Positions 1 through 6,985 of a stretch of DNA of 64,000 nucleotides are shown here, piece after piece. The stretch covers positions 58,169 to 122,168 of the forward strand of contig NZ_RZYA01000027.1 in the NCBI RefSeq assembly GCF_004005495.1, written 5' to 3'. Under the pieces are notes generated by a model. It saw nothing but the letters and a program-made list of their open reading frames with translations, was not told where the DNA came from and searched no databases. The DNA comes from Streptomyces antnestii. GTDB taxonomy: Bacteria; Actinomycetota; Actinomycetes; Streptomycetales; Streptomycetaceae. The translations under genes and the position numbers were made by a program. Numbering within the stretch: the stretch's first letter is position 1; each line of letters begins with the position of its first letter.

Positions 1-486
1 CCCCTCGGGCGGGCCACGGAGCGGTTCTTCCTGCCGCTCCTCAAGATCATCGTGCCGGACATCGTGGACTACCACCTGCCCGAGTCGGGCGGTTTCCACA
101 ACTGCGCGATCGTCTCGATCGACAAGAAGTACCCGAAACACGCGCAGAAGGTGATGCACGCCGTGTGGGGCGCCCACATGATGTCGCTGACCAAGCTGAT
201 CGTCGTCGTCGACGCGGACTGCGACGTGCACGATCTGCACGAGGTCGCGTGGCGGGCGCTCGGCAACACGGACTACGCGCGTGACCTGACCGTCGCCGAG
301 GGCCCGGTCGACCACCTCGACCACGCCTCGTACCAGCAGTTCTGGGGCGGCAAGGCGGGCATCGACGCGACGAGGAAGTGGCCCGAGGAGGGCTACACGC
401 GGGACGGCGGCTGGCCCGAGATGGTGCTGCCGGACCCGCAGACGGCGGCGACGGTCGACCGCCGTTGGAAGGAGTACGGCCTGTGA
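1..486 (+). CDS. UbiD-family decarboxylase, C-terminal part (menaquinone biosynthesis)
   Basis: The frame is open from the first base, so this is the C-terminal 161 residues of a longer gene cut by the window edge. The sequence (PDIVDYHLPESGGFHNCAIV, then a VVVDADCDVHDLHEVAWR stretch) is the C-terminal part of UbiD-type carboxy-lyases, which use prenylated FMN. Its neighbours are a UbiA-type prenyltransferase, starting in a GTGA overlap with its stop, and a UbiX-type flavin prenyltransferase. I infer that it decarboxylates the prenylated 1,4-dihydroxy-6-naphthoate intermediate of the futalosine pathway. The family call is firm; the exact substrate is inferred from context. Confidence 0.9.
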   Translation, partial: PLGRATERFFLPLLKIIVPDIVDYHLPESGGFHNCAIVSIDKKYPKHAQKVMHAVWGAHMMSLTKLIVVVDADCDVHDLHEVAWRALGNTDYARDLTVAEGPVDHLDHASYQQFWGGKAGIDATRKWPEEGYTRDGGWPEMVLPDPQTAATVDRRWKEYGL

Positions 487-1385
487 CCAGCGCCTCCGCC
501 GCGATCCCGCAGCCGGGCCGGACCAAGGCGTTCCTGCGCCTCGTCATGATCGAGCACTCGGTGTTCGCGCTGCCGTTCGCGTACATCGCCACGCTCACCG
601 CGATGTTCCAGGCCGACAGGAGCATCCACTGGTGGACGCTGCTGCTCGTCACCGTCGCGATGGTCGGCCTGCGCACGTTCGCGATGGCGGCGAACCGGAT
701 CATCGACCGCGAGATCGACGCCCGTAACCCGAGGACCGCGCACCGCGAGCTCGTCACGGGCGCGATGTCGGTGAAGTCGGCCTGGACCGGCGCGCTCATC
801 GCGCTCGTGATCTTCCTGGGCGCGGCGGCCCTGCTCAACCCCCTGTGCCTGGCGCTCGCGCCCATCGCGGTGATCCCGATGGTCGTCTATCCGTACGGCA
901 AGCGGTTCACGAACTTCCCGCAGGCCATCCTCGGTCTCGCGCAGGCGATGGGGCCGATCGGCGCCTGGCTCGCGGTCACCGGCCAGTGGTCCTGGGAGGC
1001 GGTGATCCTGGGGCTCGCCGTGGGCGTCTGGATCGGCGGCTTCGACCTCATCTACGCCTGCCAGGACGTCGAGACGGACCGCGAGGTCGGCGTGATGTCG
1101 GTGCCGGCCCGCTTCGGTATCCCGGCCGCGATCCGGGGAGCCCGTGCCTGCCACGCCGTCACCACGGCCCTGTTCGTCTGGTACGCCCTGGCCACGGACG
1201 CGGGCGTGTTCTTCTGGCTGGGTCTCGTGATCGTCGCGGGTGCCTTCCTCTACGAGCACACGATCGTACGGCCGAACGATCTGTCCCGCCTCAACCGGGC
1301 CTTCTTCCAGGTCAACGGGTTCATCGGGATCGCGCTGTTCGTGTGCGCGCTGCTCGACCTGCTGGTGCGCGGCCTGACTGTCTGA
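483..1385 (+). CDS. mqnP: MqnP, UbiA-family menaquinone prenyltransferase
   Basis: A 300-residue integral membrane prenyltransferase that should attach the polyprenyl chain to 1,4-dihydroxy-6-naphthoate. The GTG start at 483 overlaps the stop of the UbiD gene by four bases and has GGAG 8 bases upstream, so the two are probably translationally coupled. The first Asp-rich UbiA motif is NRIIDREIDARNPRTAHREL; the second is DLIYACQDVETDREVG. About eight hydrophobic helices alternate with these loops. Neighbouring UbiD, UbiX and mqnE genes support assignment to the futalosine pathway rather than to ubiquinone or heme O synthesis. Confidence 0.93.
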   Translation: MTSASAAIPQPGRTKAFLRLVMIEHSVFALPFAYIATLTAMFQADRSIHWWTLLLVTVAMVGLRTFAMAANRIIDREIDARNPRTAHRELVTGAMSVKSAWTGALIALVIFLGAAALLNPLCLALAPIAVIPMVVYPYGKRFTNFPQAILGLAQAMGPIGAWLAVTGQWSWEAVILGLAVGVWIGGFDLIYACQDVETDREVGVMSVPARFGIPAAIRGARACHAVTTALFVWYALATDAGVFFWLGLVIVAGAFLYEHTIVRPNDLSRLNRAFFQVNGFIGIALFVCALLDLLVRGLTV

Positions 1386-1403
1386 CAGTGACCGCGTGCC
1401 GGA

Positions 1404-1416
1404 TAGGCTCGGTGGC
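1404..1416 (+). promoter_or_regulatory. Leaderless -10 element of the UbiX-type gene
   Basis: TAGGCT (1404-1409) is followed by 7 bases and then the ATG at 1417, with no ribosome-binding site between. This TANNNT-N6/7-start arrangement is the usual signature of actinobacterial leaderless transcripts. The start of transcription at the ATG is inferred. Confidence 0.55.
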
Positions 1417-2097
1417 ATGACCGCAGGAGAAATTGGGCGCCGGCCTTGGATCGTGGGGGTGTCCGGCGCGTCGGGGACCCCGTATGCCGCCGCCGTTCTG
1501 CGCGCGCTGCTGGACGCCGGTGAGAGCGTGGACCTCGTCGTGTCGCGGGCCTCGCGCCTCACGCTGCTCGACGAGACGGGGATCGCGTTCAGGGACGCGC
1601 ACTGGCGGCAGGACCTGGGGGAGTGGCTGGCGCGCGGGGCGGACGGGAAGCCGGACGCGTTCGCGGTGGGTGACGCCCTCGGTCAGGTGCGGTACTGGGC
1701 CGCGGGGGATCTGGCGGCCGGGCCGTCGTCCGGGTCGTATCCGGCGAAGGGCATGATCATCGTGCCGGCCTCCACGGCGTGCGTGGCGGGGGTGGCGCTC
1801 GGTCTGTCGAAGGACCTGCTCCAGCGTGCGGCGAGCGTGACGCTCAAGGAGGGGCGCAAGCTGGTCGTCGCGGTGCGCGAGACACCGCTGAACGGGCAGA
1901 CGCTGAAGCATCTGGTGGCGCTGGACGAGGCGGGCGCCGTGGTGCTGCCCGCCTCTCCGGCGTTCTACGCGGGGGCGACGCACATCCAGGATCTGGTGGA
2001 CTTCGTCGCCGGGCGGGCGCTCGACGCGGCGGGGGTGCCGCATCGGCTCTACCGCCGGTGGGAGGGAGAGCTCGGGGGAGGCTCTCCGGACCGTTAG
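1417..2097 (+). CDS. ubiX: UbiX-type flavin prenyltransferase
   Basis: A 226-residue protein that prenylates FMN with dimethylallyl (pyro)phosphate to make the prFMN cofactor needed by the UbiD-type decarboxylase two genes upstream. It shows the N-terminal nucleotide-binding loop GVSGASGTPYA (about residues 13-23) and the conserved block PASTACVAGVALGLSKDLL followed by LVVAVRETPLN. It is somewhat longer than the usual 190-200 residues, through a short inserted stretch after about residue 60 and a polar C-terminus. ATG 1417 was chosen because a -10 box lies 7 bases upstream; an in-frame GTG at 1396 would lack this. Its stop overlaps that of the convergent small gene at 2094. Confidence 0.9.
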   Translation: MTAGEIGRRPWIVGVSGASGTPYAAAVLRALLDAGESVDLVVSRASRLTLLDETGIAFRDAHWRQDLGEWLARGADGKPDAFAVGDALGQVRYWAAGDLAAGPSSGSYPAKGMIIVPASTACVAGVALGLSKDLLQRAASVTLKEGRKLVVAVRETPLNGQTLKHLVALDEAGAVVLPASPAFYAGATHIQDLVDFVAGRALDAAGVPHRLYRRWEGELGGGSPDR

Positions 2098-2225
2098 CGC
2101 TTCTTGGAACGCGCGGCCCGCTTCTCCGCGGTACGCGCCTCGACGGCGGACTGGTGGGCACGCGAGCGGTTGGCCTGGTCCTGCAGCTCGCGCATACGGG
2201 CGTAGGCCATCTCGATCGTGTACAC
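2094..2225 (-). CDS. Small basic protein (43 aa), function unknown
   Basis: A short gene read leftwards, 43 residues, starting at GTG 2225. An AGGAG sequence ends 10 bases before this start, which decides it. The product (MYTIEMAYARMRELQDQANR followed by a Lys/Arg/Ala-rich tail ending AARSKKR) is predicted helical, amphipathic and very basic. Its stop overlaps the stop of the convergent UbiX-type gene. It is divergent from the Lrp-type regulator at 2398 and shares a 172-bp spacer with it, so the regulator may control it. I recognise it only as a hypothetical protein of a kind seen in streptomycetes. Confidence 0.7.
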   Translation of the reverse strand: MYTIEMAYARMRELQDQANRSRAHQSAVEARTAEKRAARSKKR

Positions 2226-2397
2226 GGTGACAACGCTCCTGAATGATCGTCTTTGATCGGTAGTTGAAGATCGTTTGAAAGGCCAGCCGAAGGTGAAACC
2301 CGGATTCGGCTGAAGGATTCGCAGGGCTTCCGTCCTGCATGCCTTAGATTCTACACGTAAAGTCGCGTCAACGCAGAATAATGAAAGGCATGGACCT
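2226..2397. promoter_or_regulatory. Divergent promoter region with repeats (small gene / Lrp gene)
   Basis: AT-richer than its surroundings. It carries the near-repeats GATCGTCTTTGATC (2245-2258) and GATCGTTTGAA (2269-2279), a 7-bp inverted repeat AGCCGAA/TTCGGCT (2285-2291 and 2305-2311), and GCAGG/CCTGC arms around 2321-2338. Lrp/AsnC proteins usually bind their own promoter at such multiple AT-rich sites; the binding itself is inferred. Confidence 0.45.
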
Positions 2398-2853
2398 ATG
2401 GACGCCGTGGACAGGCAGCTCATTCAGGCCCTGCGAGAGAACGGCCGCGCCTCGTACGCCGAGCTGGGACGCCTCGTCGGCCTGTCCGGGCCCAGCGTCA
2501 CGGACCGCATCAACCGTCTCGAGGCGGCCGGCGTCATCACCGGCTACCGCGCGACCGTCGACGCGCCCTCGCTCGGGCTCGGTGTCACCGCCCTGATCGG
2601 CATCTCGCTCTCCGACGCCGCCGACCACGAGGACGTGGCGCGCCGGCTCAAGGACCTGCACGAGATCGAGGACTGCTGGTTCATCGCGGGCGACGACTCG
2701 TACATGCTCAAGGTGCGGGCCGGTGACGTGGACGGCCTGGAGCGCACGATCCGCCGGCTCAGCGGCACCAAGGGCGTCTCGCGCACGCGCACGACGATCG
2801 TGCTGTCGACCAAGTGGGAGAACCGGGTGGGGGAGCTGCCTGAGGAGGAGTGA
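2398..2853 (+). CDS. Lrp/AsnC-family transcriptional regulator
   Basis: A 151-residue regulator of the feast/famine family. Residues 1-60 form the winged helix-turn-helix (MDAVDRQLIQALRENGRASY, with LGRLVGLSGPSVTDRINRLE as recognition part). Residues 65-140 form the RAM effector domain with the usual beta-alpha-beta pattern (GVTALIGISL, CWFIAGDDSYMLKV). Start ATG 2398 has GAAAGG about 9 bases upstream. The ligand, typically an amino acid, cannot be told from sequence. It lies between the UbiX-type gene and mqnE, but its divergent 43-aa neighbour is the more direct candidate target. Confidence 0.9.
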   Translation: MDAVDRQLIQALRENGRASYAELGRLVGLSGPSVTDRINRLEAAGVITGYRATVDAPSLGLGVTALIGISLSDAADHEDVARRLKDLHEIEDCWFIAGDDSYMLKVRAGDVDGLERTIRRLSGTKGVSRTRTTIVLSTKWENRVGELPEEE

Positions 2854-2942
2854 CACGGGCACGGAGTGCCTGATGGGGGCCCCTCCCGCCCGGAGGGTGG
2901 GGGAGTACCGTTACCCGCAGTCTTTGGTGAGGAGCAATGGCA

Positions 2943-4106
2943 ATGGACGTAGGGCTCAAGCGCGAGCTGGAGCAGAAGGTGCTCGACGGTGAGCGGCTGT
3001 CCCGTGAGGACGGCATCGCGCTCTACGAGTCGGACGACCTGGCCTGGCTGGGCGGTCTCGCCCACGAGGTGCGGACCCGTAAGAACGGCGACGTCGTCCA
3101 CTTCAACGTCAACCGCCACCTCAACATGACGAACGTGTGCACCGCGTCGTGCGCGTACTGCTCGTTCCAGCGCAAGCCGGGCGAGAAGGACGCGTACACG
3201 ATGCGTATCGAGGAGGCCGTCCGCCTCGCCAAGGCGATGGAGAACGAGAACCTCACCGAGCTGCACATCGTCAACGGCCTGCACCCGACGCTGCCCTGGC
3301 GCTACTACCCGCGCTCCCTGAAGGCCCTCAAGGAGGCGCTGCCGAACGTCGCCCTGAAGGCGTTCACGGCGACGGAGATCCACCACTTCGAGACGATCTC
3401 CGGGCTCTCCGCCTCCGAGATCCTCGACGAGCTGATCGACGCCGGCCTGGAGTCGCTGACCGGCGGCGGCGCCGAGATCTTCGACTGGGAGGTCCGGCAG
3501 CACATCGTCGACCACGCCACCCACTGGGAGGACTGGTCGCGGATCCACCGCCTCGCGCACGAGAAGGGGCTCAAGACCCCGTCCACGATGCTGTACGGGC
3601 ACATCGAGGAGCCCCGCCACCGCGTCGACCACGTGCTGCGCCTGCGCGAACTGCAGGACGAGACGAACGGCTTCCAGGTCTTCATCCCGCTGCGCTACCA
3701 GCACGACTTCGTGGACATGCAGGACGGCAAGATCCGCAACAAGCTGCAGGCGCGCACGACCATGGCGACCGGCGCGGAGGCCCTGAAGACCTTCGCGGTC
3801 TCGCGCCTCCTGTTCGACAACGTGCCGCACGTGAAGTGCTTCTGGGTCATGCACGGCGTGCAGACCACCCAGCTCGCGCTCCAGCACGGCGCCGACGACA
3901 TGGACGGCTCGGTCGTCGAGTACAAGATCACGCATGACGCGGACAACTACGGGACGCCGAACAAGCTGACCCGTGAGGATCTGCTCGACCTGATCCGGGA
4001 CGCGGGCTTCCGGCCGGTCGAGCGGAATACTCGGTACGAGATCATCCGGGAGTACGACGGGCCCGACGCGGGGCGGCGTGATGTGCCGCAGGCTATGCGG
4101 GTCTGA
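2943..4106 (+). CDS. mqnE: MqnE, aminofutalosine synthase (radical SAM)
   Basis: A 387-residue radical SAM enzyme that joins the 5'-deoxyadenosyl group of SAM to 3-[(1-carboxyvinyl)oxy]benzoate to give 6-amino-6-deoxyfutalosine. The [4Fe-4S]-binding CX3CX2C motif is CTASCAYC (Cys66, Cys70, Cys73), preceded by HFNVNRHLNMTNV as in MqnE/MqnC proteins. Two in-frame ATGs exist: 2937 lies only 2 bases after GGAG, whereas 2943 is 8 bases after it, so 2943 is preferred. Length is normal for the family. It is separated from the Lrp gene by an 89-bp spacer holding a short GC-rich hairpin near 2880-2905. Confidence 0.96.
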   Translation: MDVGLKRELEQKVLDGERLSREDGIALYESDDLAWLGGLAHEVRTRKNGDVVHFNVNRHLNMTNVCTASCAYCSFQRKPGEKDAYTMRIEEAVRLAKAMENENLTELHIVNGLHPTLPWRYYPRSLKALKEALPNVALKAFTATEIHHFETISGLSASEILDELIDAGLESLTGGGAEIFDWEVRQHIVDHATHWEDWSRIHRLAHEKGLKTPSTMLYGHIEEPRHRVDHVLRLRELQDETNGFQVFIPLRYQHDFVDMQDGKIRNKLQARTTMATGAEALKTFAVSRLLFDNVPHVKCFWVMHGVQTTQLALQHGADDMDGSVVEYKITHDADNYGTPNKLTREDLLDLIRDAGFRPVERNTRYEIIREYDGPDAGRRDVPQAMRV

Positions 4107-4179
4107 CGCCGGTTCGCCGTAGGCGTTTCTCTGTCTGGGCGGCTGCGGGTTCGCCGTGGTTGCTCGCGCCCCGCGGCGG

Positions 4180-4210
4180 AGCCGCTGATCGACACAGCCC
4201 CGCGCCCCTG
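4180..4210. repeat. Dispersed Streptomyces GC-rich intergenic repeat fragment
   Basis: The stretch ACAGCCCCGCGCCCCTGT (4194-4211) is, in reverse complement, the AGGGGCGCGGGGCTGT module common in Streptomyces intergenic spacers. A related element with a complete palindrome is present at 63751-63780. Family membership is from memory of streptomycete genomes. Confidence 0.5.
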
Positions 4211-4243
4211 TAGGCGTGCGGCTTCGCCGCTACCTACAGGGGC
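4204..4243. terminator. Bidirectional hairpin between mqnE and GNAT gene
   Basis: Arms GCCCCTGTAGG (4204-4214) and CCTACAGGGGC (4233-4243) are perfectly complementary over 11 bp, and the loop contains a second small stem, GCGGC/GCCGC. The right arm covers the stop codon of the leftward GNAT gene. It probably terminates both convergent genes. Confidence 0.75.
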
Positions 4244-4755
4244 AGCATCATGTGGATGTCGTCTCGGTCGTCGCCCTGGGCCACGCGGATCGCGCCGGGG
4301 ATGCGGCCGACCTCCTTGTAGCCGCAGGCCGCGTAGAAGCGGTCGGCGCCCGTGCCGCCGCGGCAGGTGAGGCGGATCGCCTCGATGCCGTCGAAGCCGC
4401 CGGCGGCCTCGGTCGCCGCGGCCATGAGCTCGCGGCCGTACCCCTTGCCCTGGTGCCGGGGGTGGACCATCACCGTGTAGAGCCAGATGTGGTGCCGCAT
4501 CAGGCGGTGCGGGTTGAAGGAGAAGAACGCCGTCGCGCCGACCGCGCCCTCCGCGTCGCGTCCGACGAGGAGCCGGGTGCGGCCCTCGGCCATCGCGGCG
4601 AGGTGCTTGACCAGCTCGGGGCGTATGTCCTCGGCGGTGACGGGCGGGACGAAGCCGACGGCTCCGCCCGCGTTCGACACGTCGGCCCAGAGGGCGAGTA
4701 CGCCGTCCCGCAGTGCCGGGTCGATGGGCGGGTCCAGCTGAAACGTAAGGGCCAT
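4234..4755 (-). CDS. GNAT-family N-acetyltransferase
   Basis: A 173-residue acyl-CoA-dependent acetyltransferase. The acetyl-CoA-binding motif is VMVHPRHQGKGYGRELM (Q/RxxGxG/A type), preceded by the beta-bulge strand LYTV and followed by a C-terminal CRGGTGADRFYAACGYKEVG block typical of GNAT folds. The start is ATG 4755: TACATT lies 6 bases upstream, giving a leaderless arrangement. A longer in-frame reading from 4791 lacks any start signal. The substrate is unknown. It is convergent with mqnE and divergent from the DUF4229 gene. Confidence 0.85.
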   Translation of the reverse strand: MALTFQLDPPIDPALRDGVLALWADVSNAGGAVGFVPPVTAEDIRPELVKHLAAMAEGRTRLLVGRDAEGAVGATAFFSFNPHRLMRHHIWLYTVMVHPRHQGKGYGRELMAAATEAAGGFDGIEAIRLTCRGGTGADRFYAACGYKEVGRIPGAIRVAQGDDRDDIHMMLPL

Positions 4756-4767
4756 AGGCTCAATGTA
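4756..4767 (-). promoter_or_regulatory. Leaderless -10 element of GNAT gene
   Basis: Read leftwards, TACATT (4767 to 4762) and six further bases lead straight into the ATG at 4755. No ribosome-binding site is present, so the mRNA probably begins at the start codon. Confidence 0.5.
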
Positions 4768-4853
4768 GCCATTACCAGCGGTGCCGCTCAATGGTGTCCG
4801 GACGGCACGTGCTTCACTGGTACGACCGATTCGGAACGGAAGAGTGGATTGAC

Positions 4854-5144
4854 ATGCTCCGCTACACGCTGATGCGCTTCGGGATCTTCGTGGGCTGCTT
4901 CCTCGCCGTCTGGGGTCTCGCCTCGACGGGCATCGTGCCCAGCGGCCTCGGCGGTTCCTACTTCCTGTGGATCGCTCTCCTCGGCCTCGTGATCTCCGCG
5001 CCCATCAGTTACGTGGTGCTGCGCAAGGAGCGCGACCGCGCGTCCGTCCAGATCGTCGAGCGCGTCGACCGTGCGAAGGCCAACATGGAGCGCAACCGCG
5101 CCCAGGAAGACCTCGCCGACGACGCGGCCCGCGCCCAGGGCTAG
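4854..5144 (+). CDS. DUF4229-type small membrane protein
   Basis: A 96-residue protein with two hydrophobic segments (about residues 8-28, IFVGCFLAVWGLAS, and 36-55, FLWIALLGLVISAPISYVVL), followed by a charged helical tail rich in Arg, Glu and Ala (QIVERVDRAKANMERNRAQE). This matches the DUF4229 architecture of actinobacteria, which has no known function. ATG 4854 is taken as start because it opens directly into the conserved MLRYTLMRF; the upstream in-frame ATG at 4791 overlaps the divergent GNAT gene promoter. Followed by a terminator at 5181. Confidence 0.8.
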   Translation: MLRYTLMRFGIFVGCFLAVWGLASTGIVPSGLGGSYFLWIALLGLVISAPISYVVLRKERDRASVQIVERVDRAKANMERNRAQEDLADDAARAQG

Positions 5145-5180
5145 CTGTAAAGGCCTCGTAAGCTTCGTCACAGACAAGAT

Positions 5181-5209
5181 GGCCCCAGCATCGATCAGAT
5201 GCCGGGGTC
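5181..5209 (+). terminator. Terminator of DUF4229 gene
   Basis: Arms GGCCCCAGCATC (5181-5192) and GATGCCGGGGTC (5198-5209) pair with one mismatch and one wobble around a 5-base loop, followed by a T-rich tract (ATTTGTGTTTC). Confidence 0.7.
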
Positions 5210-5296
5210 ATTTGTGTTTCCCCAGGTCGGCCGGGCAGGCGCCTGTGTTTCGCAGGTCGACCGACCCGAGAAGGGTCATGTTTAACCCAAAGAACC

Positions 5297-5336
5297 CCTT
5301 TGATGTTGTCAAAGGCTGGGTGTTAACGTGATTGTC
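5297..5336 (+). promoter_or_regulatory. Promoter with overlapping operator for leader peptide and symporter
   Basis: A perfect 7-bp inverted repeat CCTTTGA-TGTTG-TCAAAGG occupies 5297-5315. It overlaps a possible -35 element TTGATG (5300-5305); the -10 element TAACGT (5324-5329) lies 18 bases further on. The ATG of the leader peptide follows 7 bases after the -10, which implies leaderless transcription of the leader. The symmetrical site over the -35 suggests a repressor. All functional statements are inference. Confidence 0.6.
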
Positions 5337-5435
5337 ATGAAGACATCCGCAGCCCGCATGCCCCTGAGCGTTCCGCTCGTGGCGCGCCTGCATGTCGATC
5401 TCTGCCGCTGCCTCTCCGCGGCCTGTCGCCTCTGA
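5337..5435 (+). CDS. Cysteine-rich leader peptide (32 aa), putative attenuator uORF
   Basis: A 32-codon reading frame ending LHVDLCRCLSAACRL. It matches the short actinobacterial leader peptides with the core R-L/R-HVDL-x-R, which in cysteine- and sulfur-related operons end in a cysteine cluster. Here Cys codons are residues 23, 25 and 30. It starts leaderless, 7 bases after a -10 box, and its stop lies 98 bases before the symporter start. In mycobacteria such polycysteine uORFs attenuate downstream expression according to cysteine supply. I therefore infer that translation of this leader senses cysteinyl-tRNA and controls the symporter. No clean terminator hairpin is evident between 5436 and 5533. 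Confidence 0.8.
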   Translation: MKTSAARMPLSVPLVARLHVDLCRCLSAACRL

Positions 5436-5533
5436 CGCGACCCCTCGATGCAGCGGCGCCCCTGGTTCTTCCTCCCGCGGTGGCCGCTTCCTTACGTCCG
5501 ACCCCACCCGCGCGTCATCACTGGAGTGTGTCC

Positions 5534-6871
5534 GTGTCCGCGAACACCGCGTCCGCGTCCGAGAAGCAGAAGCCCCGCTTCCGGATACCCATCCCCTTCT
5601 GGGCCCAGGTCCTGCTCGGCCTCGTCGTCGGCCTCGCGCTCGGCTTCGTCGCCCGCACCTACGACGTCTCCTGGCTCGGCACGACCCTCGACAAGGTCGG
5701 CGGCATCTTCATCCAGCTCCTGAAGCTGGCCGTCGCCCCGCTGGTCTTCTTCGCGATCATGGTGTCGATCACCAACCTGCGGAAGGTCAACAACGCCGCA
5801 CGGCTGGCGACCCGCACCCTGCTCTGGTTCATGATCACCTCGCTGATCGCGGTCGTCATCGGCCTCGCGATCGGCCTGATCACCAACCCGGGCAACGGCT
5901 CGAACCTCACCCCGGCCGACGGCGCCAAGCCCGACCACGCCGGCTCCTGGCTCGACTTCCTGACGGGCATCATCCCGACGGACATCATCACGCCGTTCAC
6001 GCAGCTCAACGTGCTGCAGATCGTCTTCATGGCCGTCGTCGCCGGTATCGCCGTCCTGAAGATCGGCCCGAAGGCCCAGCCGATCCTCACCCTCTCCGAG
6101 TCCGTCCTGGAGCTCCTGCAGAAGGCCCTGTGGTGGGTCATCCTGCTCGCCCCGATCGGCTCCGCCGGCCTCATCGGCCGCGCCATCGTCCAGTACGGCT
6201 GGGACCTGCTCGGCAACTACGCGACATTCACCGTCGACATCTACGTCGGCTGCGCCATCGTCCTCTTCGGCGTCTACCCGCTGCTCCTCGCGACCGTCGC
6301 CAAGCTGAACCCGCTCCAGTTCTTCAAGGGCGCCTGGCCCGCGATCCAGCTGGCCTTCGTGTCCCGCTCCTCGGTCGGCACCATGCCGGTCACGCAGCAG
6401 TCGGCGATCCGCCTCGGTGTCCCGAAGGACTACGCCTCCTTCGCCGTGCCGTTCGGCGCGACCACCAAGATGGACGGCTGCGCCGCGATCTACCCGGCGA
6501 TCTCCGCGATCTTCGTCGCCCAGATCTTCGGTGTGCACCTCGGCATCAAGGAGTACATCCTCATCGCGTTCGTCTCGGTCATCGGCTCCGCCGCGACCGC
6601 CGGCCTCACCGGCGCCACGGTCATGCTGACCCTGACCCTGTCGACGCTCGGCCTCCCGATGGAGGGCGTGGGCCTGCTGCTCGCCATCGACCCGATCCTG
6701 GACATGATGCGCACCGCCACGAACGTGGCCGGCCAGGCGCTCGTCCCGGTCATCGTGTCCGCCCGCGAGAACATCCTGGACCGCGCGAAGTATGACCGCG
6801 CGACCGCATCTCCCGTCGAGGAGCTCGAAGAGTTCGTGGACGAGCCGCAGGTGGCGGTCGCCGCCGCCTGA
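5534..6871 (+). CDS. DAACS-family cation symporter, possible cystine transporter
   Basis: A 445-residue secondary transporter of the dicarboxylate/amino acid:cation symporter family, with about eight hydrophobic segments and the two re-entrant regions typical of GltP/TcyP. The first Ser-rich hairpin is FVSRSSVGTMPVTQQS; the signature segment is FGATTKMDGCAAIYPAIS, differing from the glutamate-type GATxNMDGTA (Lys-Met-Asp-Gly-Cys); the second hairpin lies near GSAATAGLTGATVML, followed by LLAIDPILDMMRTATNV. GTG 5534 is chosen because GGAG ends 7 bases upstream; an ATG at 5480 lacks a ribosome-binding site. The cysteine-rich leader upstream suggests cystine uptake (TcyP-like) rather than glutamate or C4-dicarboxylates; that substrate is inferred. 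Confidence 0.85.
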   Translation: MSANTASASEKQKPRFRIPIPFWAQVLLGLVVGLALGFVARTYDVSWLGTTLDKVGGIFIQLLKLAVAPLVFFAIMVSITNLRKVNNAARLATRTLLWFMITSLIAVVIGLAIGLITNPGNGSNLTPADGAKPDHAGSWLDFLTGIIPTDIITPFTQLNVLQIVFMAVVAGIAVLKIGPKAQPILTLSESVLELLQKALWWVILLAPIGSAGLIGRAIVQYGWDLLGNYATFTVDIYVGCAIVLFGVYPLLLATVAKLNPLQFFKGAWPAIQLAFVSRSSVGTMPVTQQSAIRLGVPKDYASFAVPFGATTKMDGCAAIYPAISAIFVAQIFGVHLGIKEYILIAFVSVIGSAATAGLTGATVMLTLTLSTLGLPMEGVGLLLAIDPILDMMRTATNVAGQALVPVIVSARENILDRAKYDRATASPVEELEEFVDEPQVAVAAA

Positions 6872-6892
6872 GTCCCCCGGACCGTCCCGCCG

Positions 6893-6921
6893 CACCCCGC
6901 GCCCGCCCAGGGCGCGGGGTG
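6893..6921 (+). terminator. Terminator of the symporter gene
   Basis: CACCCCGCGCC (6893-6903) and GGCGCGGGGTG (6911-6921) form a perfect 11-bp stem with a 7-base loop, followed by TGCGCGTTTG. Confidence 0.8.
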
Positions 6922-6985
6922 TGCGCGTTTGCGGTGACCGTACGCTTGTGGGTGGACTTGGTACGGAGAGAGGCGGGCGGCCGGG

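Noticed and set aside
5436..5533. Classical terminator/antiterminator pair between leader peptide and symporter
   Set aside because: No stable hairpin with a T-tract could be found by eye; attenuation, if present, may work by ribosome-binding-site access or Rho instead.
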